From Girardinichthys multiradiatus (taxonomy: Eukaryota; Chordata; Actinopteri; Cyprinodontiformes; Goodeidae), in NCBI RefSeq assembly GCF_021462225.1, contig NC_061798.1, positions 25,955,320 to 26,019,319 of the forward strand: DNA of 64,000 nucleotides, in the 5' to 3' direction. This document shows, piece after piece, positions 53,561 through 64,000 of the stretch; the stretch's first letter is position 1, and every line of letters starts with the position of its first letter. Made by a program: the position numbers and the translations under genes. Below the pieces are notes generated by a model. It did no database searches. It saw nothing but the letters and a program-made list of their open reading frames with translations, and was not told the DNA's origin.

Positions 53561-55128
53561 CAGGTCCTTCTCAAAATATTAGCATATTGTGATAAAGTTC
53601 ATTATTTTCCATAATGTCATGATGAAAATTTAACATTCATATATTTTAGATTCATTGCACACTAACTGAAATATTTCAGGTCTTTTATTGTCTTAATACG
53701 GATGATTTTGGCATACAGCTCATGAAAACCCAAAATTCCTATCTCACAAAATTAGCATATCATTAAAAGGGTCTCTAAACGAGCTATGAACCTAATCATC
53801 TGAATCAACGAGTTAACTCTAAACACCTGCAAAAGATTCCTGAGGCCTTTAAAACTCCCAGCCTGGTTCATCACTCAAAACCCCAATCATGGGTAAGACT
53901 GCCGACCTGACTGCTGTCCAGAAGGCCACTATTGACACCCTCAAGCAAGAGGGTAAGACACAGAAAGAAATTTCTGAACAAATAGGCTGTTCCCAGAGTG
54001 CTGTATCAAGGCACCTCAGTGGGAAGTCTGTGGGAAGGAAAAAGTGTGGCAGAAAACGCTGCACAACGAGAAGAGGTGTCCGGACCCTGAGGAAGATTGT
54101 GGAGAAGGGCCGATTCCAGACCTTGGGGGACCTGCGGAAGCAGTGGACTGAGTCTGGAGTAGAAACTTCCAGAGCCACCGTGCACAGGTGTGTGCAGGAA
54201 ATGGGCTACAGGTGCCGCATTCCCCAGACCTGGGCTACAAAGAAGCAGCACTGGACTGTTGCTCAGTGGTCCAAAGTACTTTTTTCGGATGAAAGCAAAT
54301 TTTGCATGTCATTCGGAAATCAAGGTGCCAGAGTCTGGAGGAAGACTGGGGAGAAGGAAATGCCAAAATGCCAGAAGTCCAGTGTCAAGTACCCACAGTC
54401 AGTGATGGTCTGGGGTGCCGTGTCAGCTGCTGGTGTTGGTCCACTGTGTTTTATCAAGGGCAGGGTCAATGCAGCTAGCTATCAGGAGATTTTGGAGCAC
54501 TTCATGCTTCCATCTGCTGAAGAGCTTTATGGAGATGAAGATTTCATTTTTCAGCACGACCTGGCACCTGCTCACAGTGCCAAAACCACTGGTAAATGGT
54601 TTACTGACCATGGTATCACTGTGCTCAATTGGCCGGCCAACTCTCCTGACCTGAACCCCATAGAGAATCTGTGGGATATTGTGAAGAGAACGTTGAGAGA
54701 CTCAAGACCCAACACTCTGGATGAGCTAAAGGCCGCTATCGAAGCATCCTGGGCCTCCATAAGACCTCAGCAGTGCCACAGGATGATTGCCTCCATGCCA
54801 CGCCGCATTGAAGCAGTCATTTCTGCCAAAGGATTCCCGACCAAGTATTGAGTGCATAACTGTACATAATTATTTGAAGGTTGACGTTTTTTGTATTAAA
54901 AACACTTTTCTTTTATTGGTCGGATGAAATATGCTAATTTTGTGAGATAGGAATTTTGGGTTTTCATGAGCTGTATGCCAAAATCATCCGTATTAAGACA
55001 ATAAAAGACCTGAAATATTTCAGTTAGTGTGCAATGAATCTAAAATATATGAATGTTAAATTTTCATCATGACATTATGGAAAATAATGAACTTTATCAC
55101 AATATGCTAATATTTTGAGAAGGACCTG
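53561..55128 (+). mobile_element. Tc1-like transposon, family A copy 2
   Basis: It has the same 200-bp inverted termini as the 5924-7533 element, flanked by TA at 53559-53560 and 55129-55130. Its length is 1568 bp against 1610, the difference being exactly the 42-bp in-frame deletion within the transposase. Confidence 0.93.
53889..54851 (+). CDS. Tc1-like transposase, catalytic triad intact but 14 residues deleted
   Basis: 320 codons, open throughout. All three catalytic residues are present: Asp134 in FSDESKF, Asp224 in FQHDLAPAH and Glu259 in SPDLNPIENLW. Relative to the 6252-7256 copy, 14 residues are missing between CRIPQ and TWATKKQHW, the segment rich in Lys/Arg/Gln (LLNQKQRQKR) that links the DNA-binding and catalytic domains. 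The loss of this basic linker probably harms function, though the frame is kept. Substitutions relative to copy 1 are otherwise few. Confidence 0.92.
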   Translation: MGKTADLTAVQKATIDTLKQEGKTQKEISEQIGCSQSAVSRHLSGKSVGRKKCGRKRCTTRRGVRTLRKIVEKGRFQTLGDLRKQWTESGVETSRATVHRCVQEMGYRCRIPQTWATKKQHWTVAQWSKVLFSDESKFCMSFGNQGARVWRKTGEKEMPKCQKSSVKYPQSVMVWGAVSAAGVGPLCFIKGRVNAASYQEILEHFMLPSAEELYGDEDFIFQHDLAPAHSAKTTGKWFTDHGITVLNWPANSPDLNPIENLWDIVKRTLRDSRPNTLDELKAAIEASWASIRPQQCHRMIASMPRRIEAVISAKGFPTKY

Positions 55129-55146
55129 TATATAGATATATATGTA

Positions 55147-56665
55147 CAGTACAGACCAAAAGTTTGGACACACCTTCTCATTCAAAGAGTTGTCTTTATT
55201 TTCATGACTATGAATATTGTAGCTTCACACTGAAGGCATCAAATGTATGAATTAACATGTGGAATTATATACTGAACAAAAAAAGTGTGAAACAACTGAA
55301 AATATGTCTTATATTCTAGGTCCTTCAAAGTAGCCACCTTTTGCTTTGATTACTGCTCCGCACACTCTTGGCATTCTGTTGATGAGCTTCAAGAGGTAGT
55401 CACCTGAAATGGTTTTCACTTCACATGTGTGCCCTGTCAGGTTTAATGAGTGGGATTTCAAGCCTTATAAATGGGGTTGGGACCATCAGTTGTGTTGTGC
55501 AGGAGGTGGATACAGTACACAGCTGATGGTCCTACTGAATAGACTGTTAGAATTTGTATTATGGCAAGAAAAAAGCAGCTAAGTAAAGAAAAACGAGTGG
55601 CCATCATTACTTTAAGAAATGAAGGTCAGTCAGTCCGAACAATTGGGAAAACTTTGAAAGTGTCAACCAAGTGCAGTCGCAAAAACCATCAAGGGCTACA
55701 AAGAAACTGGCTCACATGAGGACCGCCCCAGGAAAGGAAGGGCAAGAGTCACCTCTGCTGTGGACGATAAGTTCATCCGAGTCACCAGCCTCAGAAATCG
55801 CAGGTTAACAGCAGCTCAGATTAGAGAACAGGTCAATGCCACACAGAGTTCTAGCAGCAGACACATCTCTAGAACAACTGTTAAGAGTAAACTGTGTGAA
55901 TCAGGCCTTCATGGTAAAATAGCTGGTAGGAAACCACTGCTGAGGACAGGAAACAAGCAGAAGAGACTTGTTTGGGCTAAAGAACAAAAGGAATGGACAT
56001 TAGACCAGTAGAAATCTGTGCTTTGGTCTGATGAGTCCAAGTTTGAGATCTTTGGTTCCAACCACCGTGTCCTTGTGCGGCGCAGAAGAGGTGAACGGAT
56101 GGACTCTACATCCCTGGTTCCCACCGTGAAGCATGGAGGAGGAGGTGTGATGGTGTGGGGGTGCTTTGCTGGTGACACTGTTGGGGATTTATTCAAAATT
56201 GAAGGCATACTGAACCAGCATGGCTACCACAGCATCTTGCAGCGACATGCTATTCCATCCGGTTTGCGTTTAGTTGGACCATCATTTATTTTTCAACAAG
56301 ACAATGACCCCAAACACACCTTCAGGCTGTGTAAGGGCTATTTGACCAAGAAGGAGAGTGATGGGGTGCTGCACCAGATGACCTGGCCTCCACAGTCACC
56401 AGACCTGAGCCCAATCGAGATGGTTTAGCGTGAGCTGGACCGCAGAGTGAAGGCAAAAGGGCCAATAAGTGCTAAGCATCTCTGGGAACTCCTTCAAGAC
56501 TGTTGGAAAACCATTTCAGGTGACTACCTCTTGAAGCTCATCAACAGAATGCCAAGAGTGTGTGGAGCAGTAATCAAAGCAAAAGGTGGCTACTTTGAAA
56601 AACCTAGAATACAAGACATATTTTCAGTTGTTTCACACTTTTTTGTTCAGTATATAATTCCACAT
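55147..56665 (+). mobile_element. Tc1-like transposon, family C, 3' end truncated
   Basis: It begins CAGTACAGACCAAAAGTTTG after TA at 55145-55146, only 18 bp beyond the end of the family A element. Its inverted repeat can be followed on the right (ACCTAGAATACAAGACATA to ATAATTCCACAT) but stops at 56665, where family B sequence begins. The outer part of the right TIR is therefore missing. Confidence 0.85.
55563..56610 (+). pseudogene. Family C Tc1 transposase, disrupted
   Basis: The frame starts MARKKQLSKEKRVAIITLRN. A frameshift near 55665-55675 separates it from VTSAVDDKFIRVTS. TAG at 56009-56011 replaces the Trp of LDQWKS, and TAG at 56426-56428 replaces the Trp of IEMVWRELD; both are likely TGG to TAG. 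Catalytic residues remain in WSDESKFE, FQQDNDPKHT and SPDLSPIEMV. The C terminus GGYFEKPRI is preserved. Confidence 0.85.
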
Positions 56666-57981
56666 GGTTGGACAATGAAACTGAAACACCTGGATTTAGA
56701 CCACAATAATTTATTAGTATGATGTATGGCCTCCTTTTGCGGCCAATACAGCGTCAATTCGTCTTGGGAATGACATATACAAGTCCTGCACAGTGGTCAG
56801 AGGGATTTTAAGCCATTCTTCTTGCAGGATAGTTGCCAGGTCACTACGTGACACTGGTGGAGGAAAACATTTCCTGACTCGCTCCTCCAAAACACCCCAA
56901 AGTGGCTCAATAATATTTAGATCTGGTGACTGTGCAGGCCATGGGAGATGTTCAACTTCACTTTCATGTTCATCAAACCAATCTTTCCCCAGTCTTGCTG
57001 TGTGTATTGGTGCATTGTCATCCTGATACACGGCACCACCTTCAGGATACAATGTTTGAACCATTGGATGCACATGGTCCTCAAGAATGGTTCGGTAGTC
57101 CTTGGCAGTGACGTGCACATCTAGCACAAGTATTGGGCCAAGGGAATGCCATGATATGGAAGCCCAAACCATCACTGATCCACCCCCATGCTTCACACTC
57201 TGGGCATCCAACAGTCTGGGTGGTACGCTTCTTTGGGTCTTCTCCACACCGTAACTCTCCCGGATGTGGGGAAAACAGTAAAGGTGGACTCATCAGAGAA
57301 CAATACGTGTTTCACATTGTCCACAGCCCAAGATTTGCGCTCCTTGCACCATTGAAACCGACGTTTGGCATTGGCATGAGTGACCAAAGGTTTGGCTATA
57401 GCAGCCCGACCGTGTATATTGACCCTGTGGAGCTCCTGATGGACAGTTCTGGTGGAAACAGGAGAGTTGAGATGCACATTTAATTCTGCCGTGATTTGGG
57501 TAGCCGTGGTTTTATGTTTTTTGGATACAATCCAGGTTAGCACCTGAACATCCCTTTCAGACAGCTTCCTCTTGCGTCCACAGTTAATCCTGTTGGATGT
57601 GGTTCATCCTTCTTGGTGGTATGCTGACATTACCCTGGATACCGTGGCTCTTGATACATCACAAAGACTTGCTGTCTTGGTCACAGATGTGCCAGCAAGA
57701 CGTGCACCAACAATTTGTCCTCTTTTGAACTCTGGTATGTCACCCATAATGTATTGTGCTGTTAGGGTTTGAAAACTTTTGTATTGTTTATCACTCATGT
57801 CTGCTCTAAGTGCTTTTCCCTCCTACATGCCACAGAAAGGTATGTCTCTGGTATGTCATCCATAATGTTGTGTGCATTTCAATATTTTGAGCAAAACTGT
57901 GCTCTTACCCTGTTAATTGAACCTTCACACTCTGCTCTTACTGGTGCAATGTGCAATTAATGAATACTGGCGACCAGGCTG
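56666..57981 (-). mobile_element. Tc1-like transposon, family B copy 2, one end lost
   Basis: It is colinear with the 24300-25532 element from GGTTGGACAATGAAACTGAA to GCGACCAGGCT, but the distal inverted repeat is absent. It keeps the N-terminal coding segment missing from copy 1. The first five bases of the TIR (CAGAG) are also lacking at the junction with family C. Confidence 0.85.
56714..57798 (-). pseudogene. Family B Tc1 transposase, disrupted
   Basis: The start is preserved (MSDKQYKSFQTLTAQY, 57798). TGA near 57606 replaces an Arg codon after SAYHQEG. A 2-bp insertion near 57197 (ACAC against AC) shifts the frame after CWMPRV. The remainder (VKHGGGSVMVWASISWHS to AAKGGHTSY) is open to its natural end. 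The triad motifs FSDEST, YQDDNAPIH and NIIEPLW are all present. Confidence 0.82.
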
Positions 57982-58162
57982 ACTGTAGGTTTACTGGTGG
58001 TTTGTAGAGCTTCTAAATGTAGACTGGGATGCAGATCTTCTAGTTATCAGGCTCCTCTGTTGGGGAATCAGCTCCCTGGTTTAGTACATGAGGCAGACAC
58101 CTAGTCTACTTTCAAGACTAGGCCTAAGGCTAGTCTTGAAGGTAGCTAGTCTCTAAAGTCAT

Positions 58163-58975
58163 GCTGGTATACAGTTGTGTTAAATATACAGTAATAGCAG
58201 TCCAACTATACCAAACAGATCAATCATTGTGTGAAGAAACGGTTGTCAATCAGGCCCTTTTTTAAGGATAAAGCAAGCAGGTGTTGTACATACATTTCTC
58301 TCTGAAAACCAGACAAAAAATGGTTTGTTCCAGGCAGTTTTCAAAAGAACAGCGTACTTTGATTAGGACGCTGATTGGAGAAGGGAGAAAGTATTTAGTC
58401 CAGAAAATGATTCGGCTTGGGTATAATGATGTCCACTGCTTTAAAATGGAGAGCAAAACCAGAGAGATGTGGAAGAAAATAAAAGACCCCATTAAATTGA
58501 TTGAAGAAAAGCCAGAATGGCAAAAAACTCACGCCAATGATCAGCTCCAGGGTGATCAAAAAAGGTCTGTACAGTGAGTACTGAACCAGATGCTAATCTA
58601 TTGGCAGGAAGCCCCCGCAAAGTCCCACTGTTAAAAAAAAAAATGTGCTAAAGCAGATACAATTTGCCAAAGAACAGTTTGCAGATATCTAAATACTTAA
58701 GGAGGTCATGTTGCCTAATGATGAAGAGAAAATGCCTTTGAACAAGACATCAACTCCAAACACACCAGCAAGCAAGCAACATCTTGGTTCCAGACCAACA
58801 AAATTAAAGTTATGTTCCGGCCAGCCAAACCCCCGGCCTTTAATCAGATTAAAAACTTGTAGGGCGACATCAAAAATGCTGTTTCTGAAGCAAAACCAAG
58901 AAATGCAGAGGAATTGAGGAGTGCTGTCCAGCCATCCTGGGCTGGAATACCATTAACTTTATCTCCATCTTTCCC
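58163..58975 (+). mobile_element. Tc1-like relic, family E
   Basis: The end ACAGTTGTGTTAAATATACAG is a decayed form of a known fish Tc1 terminus. The first coding part (58321) reads MVCSRQFSKEQRTLIRTLIG. Later fragments (SPRKVPLL, EKMPLNKTSTPN, SSHPGL) follow transposase order with large gaps. Inactive. Confidence 0.62.
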
Positions 58976-59474
58976 TTAAAAGCTTTACATCAGTCCGGAC
59001 GTTTCAGTTTACCTGCGACACCTTAAGGTTCTCTTTCCGTAGATCAAACACCTGTCAGTCTTTCTGTGTTTAATTTTCTTTCTCTCCTAGACAAAGCAAT
59101 TGAATCAGCAATTGCTGAAAGTAACTTTCATGCATCATCTTTCATCCTTTAGATTCTAAAACGTTTGAGCTTTTTCTTCTTATATCATAAGAAAATTGTG
59201 AATTTTGTGTATCTGCTGTGTTTTCAATGCTGACACCACCCACTTGAAATATATTTTGTATATTGAAGCAATTTGAATTGAACTTATTGAACTGAATTAG
59301 TGAATACATGTAAGTTTGTTTTTAACTTTTTGAGAGGTACCTATAAGTAGCCTTCCAGGATGATAGAACTACACTGCCACCAAGAGCTCTGTCGTGAAAT
59401 TACTTACATTACTACAACTATTATTGATGATCGAATGTCTAAAAGACAAAACAATCAGCAAGAACAAACGTAAG

Positions 59475-61586
59475 AAGAGGATGTTATACATTTATTATTG
59501 AACCAGCTTTTGAAATCCAAAAGATGGGGTAAGGGATTAAAAAAATCATTGCACTACTTAAAGTATTACCATAAGTAACTCTCATACAAAATGTACAAAT
59601 GTTTGTTAAAAATTTCATCACAAGCCTTCAAATGATTTTGGTTACAGATATAATACATAATAAAACTACTATGACACCATTTGAATAATACAGCTTCATT
59701 GAGTTTTTAAGAGAAAGTTGTCATACAACACAGCGATCTGCATGAAAAAGATTAGCAGAATGAAAGCACAAATCATACCGTTTGCGCCATATTCTCAGAA
59801 GATATAAATAGTGGGACTGAGGTAATTGCTAGTGTACCAGAAAACAAAACAATGCAATCCTACAACACAAAATGGATGCATACAATCACAAATATGACCT
59901 CTAAAAAAAAGATGACGGATGCAGTTTTTACAGATTGCGATGATTTTCACTGACGATGAAGAACAGCGTATTTAAGTAACAACCTACTCGGACATTACCG
60001 CAGTTTGCACTTGGTGGAAAGCAAAAATGCGGTTTGAACAAACAAGTTGGCTTTCGTATTGATCCCGTAACGTGAGGTGGACCTGGAGAAGATGCAGATG
60101 AATAAAAAGGTATCAGAATCACACATAAGCTACTGAAGATGGCTCAATGAACTCTCCAGAGCACTTCGTGCAGTTTCTGCTCTAAATGTTTTCCAATGAG
60201 ATGAAACAAGCAGTGAATACAATCAAACAGCGGTAGCTTTAATAGGACTGGATCTTTCTGGATCATTATGACGAACCAACATAAGGATAAAAGGACACAA
60301 GGGAATTTACCCCCAAAAAAATAAAAAATATGCAGTCTTCTGTGATCTTGTGGGTATTCTAAATCCAGGCTCCTCAAGTTGAATCAGCAGCCGAGAAGAT
60401 GTGCAGAGAGAGCAGTTCTCTGAACAATTTAGTGCTTTTTTGTTAGTTTTTCAACATTTTGCGTCAAACCTATTATGACATGTTACTAATACCAACAAAG
60501 GATGGAGCGGGATCTTCCTTTTCACCTCATGTAGACAGAGCTTTAAATCCCCTTGCCTGTACCTCTAACAGATAATGTCTAAAAACAACTACACAGACCA
60601 AAAAGTCTTATAAGAATGTGAAAACTTGGGCCTATTACGTTACTGTGGATGACCGAACTTAAAACTGGTTTGTTCAGAATGCAAAGAAAGCGATGTAGTT
60701 ATTAAATCACTGTAAAGTGCTGCAGCGTAAAATCTGCCAGTGAAACGAAGTAGAGCTAGTTAAGACCTGAACAGTGTGTCGAAGTTGTTCTTGGTAGGTG
60801 GTGAAAAATGAATTGGAACACAACACAATAATTTATGAAAATGACTCGTACCAACCATATAGATCAAGAATAGATTCAGATTTTTTCAGAGCAATGATAG
60901 TTTCACTGATTTAAATCAGTTGCATTCAAATATTTATGAAGATGTGTCCACACAAAATCTTCCAAACGTTGACGAAAGTAAAGATGTAGGTTCACTTCAG
61001 ATGAACAGGTGAAATTTGTTTTCCACCAAACAGGCTGACTTGACTCAGGAAAAACAAGAATAGGGAGTAATAAAACTCACCATTTTGTTTTCTATAAACT
61101 TGATTTCAGTTCAACTCGATTACAAAAAGCAGAAACGAAAAAAAAAAAAAAGCTTCTTCACAACAAGATATGAATGCTGGATCACAATGATAACGGAAAT
61201 GTTGTCATAATCTTTAGAAAGCCGACTTTCAACAAAAACTCTGAATACAATTCCACATAGGTCCTCTATCCATAAACTGGCCACTCAAATTGTGAAGTAT
61301 TCATGATGGCATTCAAAAAAGATCTGCAGCTGGTTGTGTCTAAAAGGTCATTCATAGCAACCATCAGAAGATGGCAGACTAGAAGAAGTCTTAAAATCAA
61401 AAAACGAAGGCTTAAGAAGTCCAGTTATAAAGTAAGCAAGACTGAGCGGACGTTTTTGACACCTCTACGCTGTTTGAAGAGTGAAGGATTTATGTGCAGT
61501 GGTCCCAGTCATGTGAAAGCATAATCGAGTTCATTTATGTGTTGGTGCATCCAAAAAACAGAATTGGGGATTGTATTTATTAGAGG
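59475..61586 (-). other. Probable 3' UTR of rnf38
   Basis: The sequence is free of recognisable exons and transposons, unlike the rest of the window, and directly follows the rnf38 stop codon on the minus strand. Absence of transposon debris over 2 kb fits constraint on a UTR. Confidence 0.45.
59491..59496 (-). terminator. Candidate polyadenylation signal of rnf38
   Basis: AATAAA on the minus strand, 2.1 kb after the rnf38 stop codon. A long 3' UTR is plausible since no other gene is seen from here to 61586. Not proven. Confidence 0.35.

Positions 61587-64000
<2,414 letters not shown>

Overview
The window is nuclear DNA of a teleost fish, most likely a percomorph. The evidence is spliced vertebrate genes with GT-AG introns, an AT-rich background, a V-SINE, an RTE-type LINE, a CR1/L2-type LINE and at least four distinct Tc1-like transposon families. 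There are no bacterial-style operons, rRNAs or CRISPR arrays.

Three host loci can be supported, all on the minus strand. (1) Near the left end (4608-4665) is a probable first coding exon: a signal peptide followed by an excellent splice donor. The rest of that gene would lie to the left and cannot be identified. (2) A complete seven-exon gene for a neuronal nicotinic acetylcholine receptor non-alpha (beta) subunit spans 46833 down to 27323 and predicts 497 residues. The closest paralogue group is probably the fish-retained chrnb5 clade, with chrnb2 or chrnb4 as alternatives. (3) At the right edge are the last nine coding exons of rnf38, a RING-H2 E3 ubiquitin ligase, cut by the window end, with a probable 2.1-kb 3' UTR reaching down to about 59.5 kb.

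Most of the rest is mobile DNA. 5-8 kb: a near-intact Tc1-like element nested in an older Tc1 relic. 11.8-13.7 kb, 20.3-20.9 kb and 42.2-43.4 kb: three copies of an unrecognised retroposon family that encodes a small membrane protein. 17-20.2 kb: a nearly full-length RTE-like LINE with disrupted frames; a 5'-truncated relative lies at 33.6-34.5 kb. 22.9 kb: a V-SINE. 24.3-25.5 kb: a second Tc1 family. 53.6-58.0 kb: three different Tc1 families stacked end to end. 51.9-52.7 kb and 58.2-59.0 kb: further Tc1 relics.

The acetylcholine receptor gene is about 19.5 kb although its coding sequence is only 1494 bp, because most of its introns hold TE remnants. Intron 4 is almost entirely a 3.1-kb block bounded by roughly 245-bp inverted repeats, with an RTE fragment inside. 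Points of most interest are an arginine in place of the near-invariant glycine beside the ion-selectivity glutamate of the receptor, an extra intron splitting its classic large exon, paired but different lesions in two otherwise equivalent Tc1 copies, and the small-protein retroposon family.
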